From Cupriavidus campinensis (GTDB lineage: Bacteria > Pseudomonadota > Gammaproteobacteria > Burkholderiales > Burkholderiaceae): a DNA stretch of 64,000 nt. Shown in pieces: positions 26,460-34,722 of the stretch. The DNA lies in the NCBI RefSeq assembly GCF_905397395.1, contig NZ_CAJPVH010000012.1, positions 51,446 to 115,445 of the forward strand. The letters are read 5' to 3'. How positions within the stretch are numbered: the stretch's first letter is position 1; every line of letters starts with the position of its first letter. A program made the position numbers and the translations under genes. Under the pieces are notes generated by a model. That model was not told where the DNA came from. It made no database searches and saw only the letters and a list, made by a program, of their open reading frames with translations.

Positions 26460-27326
26460 TTAATTTGCCTTCCGTTCGAGTACACGTGCCGGGATGTCAT
26501 GAATTCCTTGGCTGATTGCACGTTCGTAGTACTCGAGATATATCCGCGAGGAGATAGCCTGATGACCCGTTTCCCAGTAAGCATCCGCGAGGTTCAATTT
26601 CGCCCCCGGTATTGCTTGAAATTTTGCGACTATATTTTGGAGAAGTGGGGTAGCTTCGGACGCTCGACCATTCCTGATGAGACAACTGGCAAGGCGGTTA
26701 AGCGCTTCGACATTGTCGGGGCTCACGTATGGGACGAGTTCGGCGATCGCATAATAGGGAACGGTGCGTGCATATTCCGTCAGTTGAGTACCATCCTTGA
26801 TAGTTTTCTTCAGCGCCTCGATTTCCACGTTCACCTCCATAGCCGTTTCGGTTAGAGACGCAAAGTTTCGAACGTCGCGACTCCCGGGGGGGGTGCATCC
26901 AATCGCGCGCGAGACGCTCAGGGTTTGATTCGGTTCGTAAAAATTGTCACTCCGCTCTCCTGCAACGCCACGCACGAGGCACCAATTGGAGTGCGGAGCC
27001 TTCCACTCGTAAATCTCCACGAGGATTTGTCCGCCCAGGCTCAAACAGCTGCCGTCAATAGCGATCTGGCGCGTGTGGGGTATTTGATAGACCGCCATCG
27101 TACTGCACGCGTCAAATTTATGAACCTTGTATGTCAATCTCCTTTTCGTACCCGATGAGAAATATTGCAGAAGCAACGCATCGTGGTTAATCGAATAGAT
27201 TAGTTGCCCTGCGGCACCTTCGCCTTCAAGTTCTCCCGATATCGAAGAACTAGGGGCTGCGGCCTGGGAAGCAAACGAAAATAGTAGGCAAAGCGTGCCG
27301 GCTGCGCGCGTGATCTGCTTAATCAT
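26460..27326 (-). CDS. Secreted repeat protein, candidate T6SS immunity protein
   Basis: A 288-residue protein with a Sec signal peptide (MIKQITRAAGTLCLLFSFASQAAA), therefore periplasmic. The N-terminal half is beta-rich with four cysteines; the C-terminal half (about 170-288) looks like two or three TPR/Sel1-type helix pairs (VEALNRLASCLIRNGRASEATPLL; AKLNLADAYWETGHQAISSRIYLEYYERA). Its ATG overlaps the stop of the peptidoglycan-hydrolase effector by 8 bp (ATGATTAA). A periplasmic protein encoded immediately after a cell-wall effector is the standard layout of an immunity protein. Function is inferred from position and localisation, not homology. A-T-rich relative to the core genes. Confidence 0.75.
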   Translation of the reverse strand: MIKQITRAAGTLCLLFSFASQAAAPSSSISGELEGEGAAGQLIYSINHDALLLQYFSSGTKRRLTYKVHKFDACSTMAVYQIPHTRQIAIDGSCLSLGGQILVEIYEWKAPHSNWCLVRGVAGERSDNFYEPNQTLSVSRAIGCTPPGSRDVRNFASLTETAMEVNVEIEALKKTIKDGTQLTEYARTVPYYAIAELVPYVSPDNVEALNRLASCLIRNGRASEATPLLQNIVAKFQAIPGAKLNLADAYWETGHQAISSRIYLEYYERAISQGIHDIPARVLERKAN

Positions 27327-29958
27327 GCTGTTCCTGATTACCCTTTGAAATTTCCGCAAGTCTGGTTTCGCAGTAACTCCGGACAAAGATCTGGCGGCCG
27401 ATTCCATACCACCCTTTGTCCTTTGGGTCGCCTTTCTTGTCTGTGGGCTTTCCTGCTATATCGTCAAGTTCCAGATAGCGCGTATATCCCTTTATCGCTT
27501 CCGATTTCGTCTTTATGGCGATGCCGCGCTTAGTTAGTCCAGGGTCATTCCATAGGCCCCAAGCGAACGATGCTCTCTTCTCCCGATATGCTTTGCTCTC
27601 TTCAAATCGATATGCCCCATTTCTGTTCAGCTTCAGGCAGCCTTGAAGGCCGAGAACGGGGATGGATTGATTGAAGTACTGAAGTCGATGGTCGTATCCA
27701 TTGAATCCCCCGTTGATGACTCGGGTGATCCAAATAAAATCATCGACCTCGCTGGCATCGATTAATTTTGATTTAACTGCATAGAACCAAGCGGCGGAGA
27801 GAAGGGCGTGCGGCGCTTTCTCGAGTTTCTCCATGGCGAGCTGGTTTGAAGTGACGTCCTCGCCCGTGTATCGCTGATATTCGTCGTAGTTGGCCTTAAA
27901 TGTGATCTGCATCAAGCCACGGCCACGCCAGGGATCGTATGGCAACTCGCCTCTTCCATTGCTCTCCAGCGTAAAATTCAGACCGCCGCTTTCGTGGAGA
28001 ATCTGCGCTAGAAAATGTCCGCGTGATATGCATGTGTCGAATTTGTAGTCGGCAAATGCGGTATTCAGGGCTGATACATACTCCTGGATCCTCGCTCTCG
28101 GTGTACCTAGGGCGATCTGCTGAAGATCCTCCTCAGATAGAAGTTGGCCAGCACAGGAACAACTTGTCCGGAAATTTCCAACCATGGCGATAGGATGGAT
28201 GTGGAAAACGTTCGGCTCGGAAAACCCCGGGAGCTGAGCGCCTACCTCCTCCCACCATACGAGCTTCTGAATGCGCTCCCACTCGGCATTCAGCGTTACC
28301 GTTGGGCCCGTAGTCTTCTCGATCGCCGTGATCAGTTGATCCCACTTTTCAGGATTGGCCCACTCACTCTCGTGCCTGACGATAAGGCGAGACGCCCGCA
28401 AGGCTGTCCATTTATCCTGTGAGGCGACAGCCAGATCGTTCGCTGCCTGATTTCCGTCGTTGGTTTCGAAAAGTTGTCGAAATACGACCTGCATCAGCGG
28501 GCTGAGCTTGTTAATTCCGCCGACGGCCGGAACATCGGCCCCACTGGCATAGTCCGCCCACTGCTCGGTCGAGGCGAAGATGGTGTGGGCCGGATCATGC
28601 AGAGCGTCCAAGACTTCAAAGTCAACCCACTTCTGGGCGAACTCCCTAGATACGCGCCCGCCGGCGAAATTCCCTTCGCGTATCCAACCTGATATTTCCC
28701 GCCTGCGCGCATCGGCACTCGGGACCTTCCACCAGCGCATTCTCTTGCCATCGCTGCCTCGGTTGGTTTCGATCACAGGCCCTTCAGGACCCTTGGCGAG
28801 TTCCGCCAGCGAGTGGGACTGAATGACATCGGTCGTCGGGGCATCCCTGCCTTCCCAATTGGGACTAGCGTAAAGCTTGGTGCCAGTGTCTATCCTGAGG
28901 ATGGTCGGCGTAGCGGATAAGCCTAACTGTTTCCACTTTGCTAATTTTGCTGCGTTTTCCACGAGCCATCTTCGGCTTTCTTCTATAAACATTTGGATCT
29001 CGCTGCCGGAAAAAAACTCCAGATGGACCATACGGGCCGCATTTCGATCCGTGATGGAATCGAATCTGCCGATATGACCAATGAAATCCCCTGCCTTTAC
29101 AGGAATCGGTGCGACGGGCACCACGACGCGATCAAGTGCGGCGTCGGGCGTGAAAGGAGTGATTACGTGTGTATCCCCGTTCCTCTCCAGATTGATCCAT
29201 CCACCTACAGCGGCGTCGGCTTCGATGAAACTGCCGACCCTGGGTGGCACCAACGCTGACGCGTGGATGGCTTCGATTTGCCCCCAGTTTCCCTCCCGCT
29301 TAGTGAGGCTGAACTCCGCCCCCCTAGGGAGGATGCCAATGATTCTTCCTCCCGACTTGGAAGCGCTGACTTGCAAGCCAGTATGTTCCGGAGGGGCAGA
29401 CATCCCGCTAGCACTCGGATTTGGCTTGTCATTGGCCCCGCTTGCTACTCGGAACCACTTGGTCCAGTACGAGGGGCGCAACTGCGTCTGGTCCGCGTCG
29501 TAACTTGCGAGGTCCTGCAGGTGCATGTACAGGCTGTAGAAGGTCAGCGAGTTACTCGCGGGGAACTCCATGATGTGGCGTACGAGTGCAAAGCCCGAGC
29601 TGTACTGGGCTTGGAATGCTGGCACCTCTCCATCTGCGGGCAAATCGTTAGCAAGATATGTTTTATTCAGGCGCCATGCCACGATCGCGCCATCCGCCAT
29701 GCATCGGACGCCGTGGCTCAGGTCCAAGGATGACCCCGCACCGGTGGCAGTCACATGGATGCCGCCGTGCCAAAGCCACTCGCGACTTACTGCGTATGCG
29801 CCGTGGAATTCCTTGTGCAGCAACCCGAGGAATTCCTGTGGATCGGTAAAGTCTTTCGGCGGCTTGTTCTGATCTTCGGCTGCCTTGCGAAAAGGAAAAG
29901 CGAAGTTGAGTTTCTTCAGGGGAGGAGTACGCTCGGGATTGGATGAAGTCGTTGTCAC
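27319..29958 (-). CDS. T6SS effector: composite M23-like, SH3b-like and GH19 chitinase/lysozyme-like protein
   Basis: An 879-residue protein starting with GTG at 29958 (GAGGG upstream), 7 nt after vgrG. Residues about 30-165 resemble a LytM/M23 fold (WLWHGGIHVTATGAG, CMADGAIVAWR, LTFYSLYMHLQDL), but the catalytic His/Asp set is incomplete, so it may be a binding domain. Residues about 195-240 look SH3b-like. Residues about 640-790 match GH19 chitinase/lysozyme-like domains: CISRGHFLAQILHESGG with Glu656 as catalytic candidate, then PWRGRGLMQITFKANYDEYQRYTG. It would cleave cell-wall glycan in prey periplasm. No signal peptide, as expected for VgrG-linked cargo. Lower G+C than its neighbours; cognate immunity candidate overlaps its 3' end. 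Confidence 0.83.
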   Translation of the reverse strand: MTTTSSNPERTPPLKKLNFAFPFRKAAEDQNKPPKDFTDPQEFLGLLHKEFHGAYAVSREWLWHGGIHVTATGAGSSLDLSHGVRCMADGAIVAWRLNKTYLANDLPADGEVPAFQAQYSSGFALVRHIMEFPASNSLTFYSLYMHLQDLASYDADQTQLRPSYWTKWFRVASGANDKPNPSASGMSAPPEHTGLQVSASKSGGRIIGILPRGAEFSLTKREGNWGQIEAIHASALVPPRVGSFIEADAAVGGWINLERNGDTHVITPFTPDAALDRVVVPVAPIPVKAGDFIGHIGRFDSITDRNAARMVHLEFFSGSEIQMFIEESRRWLVENAAKLAKWKQLGLSATPTILRIDTGTKLYASPNWEGRDAPTTDVIQSHSLAELAKGPEGPVIETNRGSDGKRMRWWKVPSADARRREISGWIREGNFAGGRVSREFAQKWVDFEVLDALHDPAHTIFASTEQWADYASGADVPAVGGINKLSPLMQVVFRQLFETNDGNQAANDLAVASQDKWTALRASRLIVRHESEWANPEKWDQLITAIEKTTGPTVTLNAEWERIQKLVWWEEVGAQLPGFSEPNVFHIHPIAMVGNFRTSCSCAGQLLSEEDLQQIALGTPRARIQEYVSALNTAFADYKFDTCISRGHFLAQILHESGGLNFTLESNGRGELPYDPWRGRGLMQITFKANYDEYQRYTGEDVTSNQLAMEKLEKAPHALLSAAWFYAVKSKLIDASEVDDFIWITRVINGGFNGYDHRLQYFNQSIPVLGLQGCLKLNRNGAYRFEESKAYREKRASFAWGLWNDPGLTKRGIAIKTKSEAIKGYTRYLELDDIAGKPTDKKGDPKDKGWYGIGRQIFVRSYCETRLAEISKGNQEQHD

Positions 29959-29965
29959 GGAACCC

Positions 29966-32305
29966 TCACTTCGAGAAGCTGAAGTTCATGGTGCCCTTCA
30001 CATCCTGAACCGGCATCGCATGCCAGGCCGGAAATGCGAAACTTCCACCAGCCGGGCTCTGCGCGCGTAGACTTCCCTTGACGTTGATCTCGCCCACCGG
30101 GCTTGCTATTTCAACCCTTCCATTCGCGATTTTTATGTACGCGCCAGACCCATCGCCTAAAGTGATGCCCTTTGCGGCAGTCATCATGACCTCGCCATGA
30201 GAGGCGCTGATCACAACGTTCTTCATCGCCATCAACTCCAGTGCATCGTCTTGTGCTTGTACTTGCACTTTTCCTTTGGCTGCGAAGATTCGAATTCCGA
30301 CCCGCGCCGCAAATATCGAGATTGCCTCCCCGGCGGCAAGTGTGAGTCTCTTCATGACGCCGACATCCAACCCGTCGCGCGCATTCATGAAGATTCGCCT
30401 TCGTGCGGCGATCTGCATATCCGTACCGCTAGCGATACCAATGCCTTTGGGGGCGTGAGTGAGAATCGCGGATGATTTTAGTTTGAATAGCGTCTGTTCT
30501 ACCAATTCGCGTTGCCGATCAATGTCGGCAAGCCAGGCATGAGCTGCCTCCGCTGATTTGTTCAAATTCAGCATCGTCTCCGTTGCCTGGCGCAGCGAAT
30601 CTTCCGCTTCGGACATGGCCAGTTGCTCGCCTCGCGCGCCCGGTTGGTCGTCCGCCGAGATAAACAACCCTTTCCCGCCCCGGATCGACCCCCAACCGGA
30701 CGTCCGCAACTCGAACCCCTCCCCCCGCTTCTTCCACTTCCCATCCACCATATGGCCAAGTGTCAGTTGCGATTTGCCGGAATGCTCCGTGGACAGCTTG
30801 ACGTGCTCCTGGCCTTCCCAGTCCTCGAACTCGAGCTTGTTGTCGCTCTGCGTGCGGATGACGTTGCGCGACAGCCAGCGGTCATGATTGGTAATCAGGT
30901 CCGTCTGGCGGCTGTTGTGGTGAACATGGGCGATGTAGGGCTTGTTCGGGTTCCCGTCCCGGAACGCGATGGCGGCTTCGGTGCCGTCGATCAGCGGAAA
31001 GTGGAATCCTGTCTGGAATGCGCCGGCGAACGGCTTTGCCAGCCGCAGGGGCACGCATTCGCCGCCACCGGGCCATTTCTCGAAATCGAAGTCGAAGCGG
31101 ACGGTGTAGTAGCCCTGTTGGGTCAGGTAGGCGTACTGATACTGGCTCGGTGAGGTGATGCGGGCGCTCAGCGTGCCCGGGATCCTTGGCCAGTTGGCCT
31201 CGTCCAGTGGCAGCCGGAAACGGCGATCAGAAGGAATTGATTTAAAGGAATTGCGATATGCGACATCGCGCGCGCCGGTATGGGTGACCTCGGTGATGAC
31301 CTGCCCATTGGGTGCGTCGGGCAGGTCAATATCCATTCGAAGGATCCGCGCCGGACGCAGTTCCAGCACGTTGCTCTCGCCCTCGTATTCCACCTGACAG
31401 GCGATGGCGGCCTCGTGACGAAGCTGGGCCTCCCACTTGGCGCCATCGAAATCGAGGTGATGGGTGCCGAAGACGTAAGGTTGGCCGTAAGTGGTCTTGT
31501 CCTTTCGCGCGATATTGGCTTCGCCCTTCAACGGCTCCCAGGCCAGGTCGGGGTTGTAGTCCGCCACGAGGAACGATTCGGGGACGGTTCTAGCATTTGT
31601 ACGAATGCTGAAGACCGCCTCGACACCGGCCTCCAGGCCGGCGGTCTCCCGGTAGGGCACACGTAATTCAGGCTTGTAGAGGTAATGGTCGATGTCGTCG
31701 CCAAACACCACCATTTCGCCGAATTTCCCAGGAAGGAAATAGGAATAGAGCCCTTCCTGCTCCATCAGCAGGCGGATGTAGTCCCAGTCAGACGTCTGGT
31801 ACTGCAAGCGGAACGGGTGCTGCGGGTACTTGCGGCGCAGCTTGAAGATGAACTGGTGGCCGACCAGTTCATGCCGCCGCAGGATCGCCTCGATGATCTG
31901 CGGCGCGGTCTGGTGCTGGTAGACGCGGGTGGAGCGGGTGAGCCGAAGCCGGGCCACAAGGGGCTCCACCACCATCTGGTAGCCGTGGAAGTCTTGCGTC
32001 CGCGCGGTCTTGGAGAACTGTGTGATGCATCCCGCGAACTTGCGCGGCTCGGTGCCATCGCCGGGGTCGATCTCGAACGTGGCGGGCTTGCCGAGGTAGC
32101 TGGCACGCCCGAGTTCCAGCGGGTGGGTGAGTTGGATCGTGACGGCATAGGGAGCGCCCAGCTGCTCCACCGCCTCGAACGACACCACCGAGAGACCGAC
32201 TGCGGTCTCCGCGCCCGGCACCTTCAGGAAGTACGACTGCTGTCCGCCCAGTCCCTTGAGCAGTGCTTCCCCATATGCCTTCAGTGTTGCAACCCCAGCC
32301 GACAT
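29966..32305 (-). CDS. vgrG: T6SS spike protein VgrG (TssI) with DUF2345 extension
   Basis: A 779-residue VgrG, the needle tip. Residues about 25-480 are the gp27/gp5-like Rhs-Vgr core (SYFLKVPGAETAVGLSVVSFEAVE; RHELVGHQFIF; WDYIRLLMEQEGLYSYF; FHFPLIDGTEAAIAFRDGNPNKPYIAHV). Residues about 485-580 are the linker with KLEFEDWEGQEHVKLSTEHSGKSQL, and residues 600-750 a DUF2345 beta-helix (IFMNARDGLDVGV, LMAMKNVVISASHGEVMMTAAKGITLGDGSGAYIKI). GGGAGAG precedes the ATG. No PAAR domain is fused at the C-terminus. The 3' fifth of the gene is visibly less G+C-rich, suggesting a swapped cargo-adaptor end that matches the downstream effector. Confidence 0.95.
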   Translation of the reverse strand: MSAGVATLKAYGEALLKGLGGQQSYFLKVPGAETAVGLSVVSFEAVEQLGAPYAVTIQLTHPLELGRASYLGKPATFEIDPGDGTEPRKFAGCITQFSKTARTQDFHGYQMVVEPLVARLRLTRSTRVYQHQTAPQIIEAILRRHELVGHQFIFKLRRKYPQHPFRLQYQTSDWDYIRLLMEQEGLYSYFLPGKFGEMVVFGDDIDHYLYKPELRVPYRETAGLEAGVEAVFSIRTNARTVPESFLVADYNPDLAWEPLKGEANIARKDKTTYGQPYVFGTHHLDFDGAKWEAQLRHEAAIACQVEYEGESNVLELRPARILRMDIDLPDAPNGQVITEVTHTGARDVAYRNSFKSIPSDRRFRLPLDEANWPRIPGTLSARITSPSQYQYAYLTQQGYYTVRFDFDFEKWPGGGECVPLRLAKPFAGAFQTGFHFPLIDGTEAAIAFRDGNPNKPYIAHVHHNSRQTDLITNHDRWLSRNVIRTQSDNKLEFEDWEGQEHVKLSTEHSGKSQLTLGHMVDGKWKKRGEGFELRTSGWGSIRGGKGLFISADDQPGARGEQLAMSEAEDSLRQATETMLNLNKSAEAAHAWLADIDRQRELVEQTLFKLKSSAILTHAPKGIGIASGTDMQIAARRRIFMNARDGLDVGVMKRLTLAAGEAISIFAARVGIRIFAAKGKVQVQAQDDALELMAMKNVVISASHGEVMMTAAKGITLGDGSGAYIKIANGRVEIASPVGEINVKGSLRAQSPAGGSFAFPAWHAMPVQDVKGTMNFSFSK

Positions 32306-32600
32306 CGTCTCTCCCCATGGCCGGCAAGCCGGCGTAGCACGTCAGGCATGTCGCGATGCAAGCGACATGCTCCTGCGCGCCGCACCTTACCGCCTTGTGG
32401 CTTTGAGGAAAATAGGACTATGTCGAAAAATTGATTTAGATAAAAAAGATCAAAAGTCTGACGAATTTTAGGAAGTCACCTAAATACAGTAAGAAATAAA
32501 AAAGATAGTCTCCCGGACTTGCGTGTCTACCGGCCGTGCGGCTGATCGAGACGAATCGATCGCCGCGTGGATTGAAACCTGTTGGAGAAGGAAATCGAGA
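32306..32600. promoter_or_regulatory. Divergent promoter region of the two T6SS operons
   Basis: This 295-bp gap between vgrG (minus) and tssB (plus) contains an A+T-rich core at about 32400-32510 in an otherwise G+C-rich region. Two elements stand out. A perfect dyad TTTAGG-N6-CCTAAA lies at 32467-32484. A 10-bp direct repeat TAAAAAAGAT lies at 32441-32450 and 32497-32506, flanking the dyad, 56 bp apart. Both operons must start here. An A+T-rich switch region is typical of T6SS loci silenced by H-NS-like proteins (general knowledge). I cannot fix exact -10/-35 boxes. Confidence 0.65.
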
Positions 32601-33116
32601 ATGGCAGAGAGCTTCCAGAACGAAGTGCCCAAGGCACGGATCAACATCAAGCTGGATTTGCACACCGGCGGCGCGCAGAAGAAGGTGGAATTGCCGCTGA
32701 AGCTGCTGGTGATGGGCGACTACAGCAGCGGGCAGGACACCCGCGCGCTGGCGGAGCGGGAGAAGGTCTCGATCAACAAGAACAACTTCAATGCGGTGCT
32801 GGCGGACTTCAACCCGCGGGCCAGGATTGCCGTCGAGAACACGCTCGCAGCGGATGGCTCCGAGCTGCCCGTCGATCTCGATTTCCATTCCATGGATGAC
32901 TTCAAGCCGGAGGTGGTAGCCGGCAAGGTGCCCGAACTGCGCGCGCTGATGGCGGCACGCAATCTCCTGCGCGACCTCAAGTCGAACCTGCTCGATAACG
33001 CAATGTTCCGTCGCGAACTCGAGAAGATCCTCAAGGACCCCGGGCTGTCCGAGCGCCTGCGCGCCGATCTGCAGAAGATTGGCCAGGCCGCCCCGGCTCC
33101 GGCCTCCGCCCAGTAA
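32601..33116 (+). CDS. tssB: T6SS sheath small subunit TssB
   Basis: The 171-residue TssB (VipA/ImpB), which forms the contractile sheath with TssC. Diagnostic are the start AESFQNEVPKARINIKLDL, the motif KVELPLKLLVMGDYS and FNPRARIAVENTL. The C-terminus is Ala/Pro-rich (GQAAPAPASAQ). The ATG at 32601 follows the A/G-rich GGAGAAGGAAA; an upstream in-frame extension has no family match. First gene of the right operon, 23 nt before tssC. Confidence 0.95.
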   Translation: MAESFQNEVPKARINIKLDLHTGGAQKKVELPLKLLVMGDYSSGQDTRALAEREKVSINKNNFNAVLADFNPRARIAVENTLAADGSELPVDLDFHSMDDFKPEVVAGKVPELRALMAARNLLRDLKSNLLDNAMFRRELEKILKDPGLSERLRADLQKIGQAAPAPASAQ

Positions 33117-33139
33117 CCCGTTACCCGAGGATTTTTTCC

Positions 33140-34702
33140 ATGGAAAAGAAGCCAGAACTGTCTGCACGTACCCATAGCGCCGCCGATAGCGCCGCCGCTG
33201 CCGTCGTCCTCGACGCGCCGGGCAAGAGCGTCTATGAAGCGCTCTGCGAGAAGATCAACCTGTCGCCGGTCCGTAGCACGCGGCCGGTGGAGTCGTTCCA
33301 GAGCGCAGACGCGCTGTCCGAATCTTCGCTCGACGAGCGCGTGGCGCAGGCCATGCACGTGTTCCTGAAGATGATCCAGGATTCGTCACAGCAGGTGGAC
33401 CGGCTCGACAAGAGCCTGCTCGACTTCCACATCGCCCATCTGGACGAGAAGATCAGCCGGCAGCTCGATGCAATCATGCATCACGAGACCTTCCAGGAGA
33501 TCGAATCGGCCTGGCGCGGCCTGAAATTCCTGGTCGATCGCACCGATTTCCGCAAGAACGTGAAGATCGAGGTGCTCGACGTCTCGAAGGAAGCGCTGCG
33601 CCAGGACTTCGAGGACACCCCCGAGGTGATCCAGAGCGGCCTGTACCTGCACACCTATATCCAGGAGTACGACACGCCGGGCGGCGAGCCAATCGGCTCG
33701 ATCATCTCCAACTACGCGTTCGACCGTAGCCCACAGGATATCGCCCTGCTGCGCAATATCTCGAAGGTGTCGGCGGCTGCGCACATGCCGTTCGTGGGTG
33801 CGGTGGCGCCGGAGTTCTTTGGCAAGACGTCGATGGAGGACGTGGCGGCGATCCGCGACATCGGCAACTACTTCGACCGCGCCGAGTACCTGAAGTGGAA
33901 GAGCTTCCGCGAATCCGACGACGCACGCTATATCGGCCTGACGCTACCCCGCTTCCTGGCGCGGCTGCCGTACGGCCCGGATACCGTGCCGGTCCGCGCG
34001 TTCAACTATACGGAGGCGGTCAAGGGGCCGGATCACAACCGTTACCTCTGGGCCAATGCATCGTTCTCGTTCGCCGCGAACATGGTGCAGAGCTTCATCA
34101 AGAACGGCTGGTGCGTGCAGATCCGGGGCCCGCAGGCTGGCGGTCTGGTCGAGGACCTGCCGATTCACCTCTATGACCTTGGCACAGGCAACCAGGCCAA
34201 GATCCCGACCGAGGTACTGATTCCCGAAACGCGCGAGTTCGAGTTCGCCAACCTCGGCTTCATCCCGCTGTCGTACTACAAGAATCACGATTTCGCGTGC
34301 TTCTTCTCGGCGCATTCGGCCCAGAAGCCGGCCCTGTACGACACCAAGGAGGCCACCGCGAACAGCCGTGTCAACGCGCGCCTGCCGTACATCTTCCTGC
34401 TGTCGCGCATCGCGCATTACCTGAAGCTGATCCAGCGCGAGAACATCGGCACCACCAAGGACCGCCGCCTCCTCGAGTTGGAGTTGAACAGCTGGATCAA
34501 GACGCTCGTGACCGAGATGACCGATCCGGGTGACGAACTGCAGGCATCGCACCCGCTGCGCGACGCGCGGGTCATTGTCGAGGATATCGAAGACAACCCG
34601 GGCTTCTTCCGCGTGAAGCTGTTCATCGTGCCGCATTTCCAGATCGAGGGGATGGACATCAACCTGTCGCTCGTCTCGCAGATGCCCAAGGCGAAGAACT
34701 GA
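33140..34702 (+). CDS. tssC: T6SS sheath large subunit TssC
   Basis: The 520-residue TssC (VipB/ImpC) sheath subunit, the best conserved T6SS protein. Visible family blocks are MIQDSSQQVDRLDKSLLDFHIAHLDEKISRQ (residues 75-105), the middle FQEIESAWRGLKFLVDRTDF, then ISNYAFDRSPQDIALLRNISKVSAAAHMPF, SFSFAANMVQSFIKNGWCVQIRGPQAGG, and the C-terminal FRVKLFIVPHFQIEGMDINLSLVSQMPK. The first 60 residues form a longer, Ala-rich N-terminus. Full length with no interruption. Contraction of the TssBC sheath drives the Hcp tube. Confidence 0.96.
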   Translation: MEKKPELSARTHSAADSAAAAVVLDAPGKSVYEALCEKINLSPVRSTRPVESFQSADALSESSLDERVAQAMHVFLKMIQDSSQQVDRLDKSLLDFHIAHLDEKISRQLDAIMHHETFQEIESAWRGLKFLVDRTDFRKNVKIEVLDVSKEALRQDFEDTPEVIQSGLYLHTYIQEYDTPGGEPIGSIISNYAFDRSPQDIALLRNISKVSAAAHMPFVGAVAPEFFGKTSMEDVAAIRDIGNYFDRAEYLKWKSFRESDDARYIGLTLPRFLARLPYGPDTVPVRAFNYTEAVKGPDHNRYLWANASFSFAANMVQSFIKNGWCVQIRGPQAGGLVEDLPIHLYDLGTGNQAKIPTEVLIPETREFEFANLGFIPLSYYKNHDFACFFSAHSAQKPALYDTKEATANSRVNARLPYIFLLSRIAHYLKLIQRENIGTTKDRRLLELELNSWIKTLVTEMTDPGDELQASHPLRDARVIVEDIEDNPGFFRVKLFIVPHFQIEGMDINLSLVSQMPKAKN

Positions 34703-34722
34703 AGCGGAATCGGCCCGATACC

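Noticed and set aside
27319..29958. N-terminal M23-like region called as an active endopeptidase
   Set aside because: The expected HxxxD and second histidine motifs are not all visible, so only a fold resemblance is claimed.
24300..30700. Integrative element or prophage around the low-G+C T6SS segment
   Set aside because: No integrase, transposase, attachment repeats or phage packaging genes were seen.
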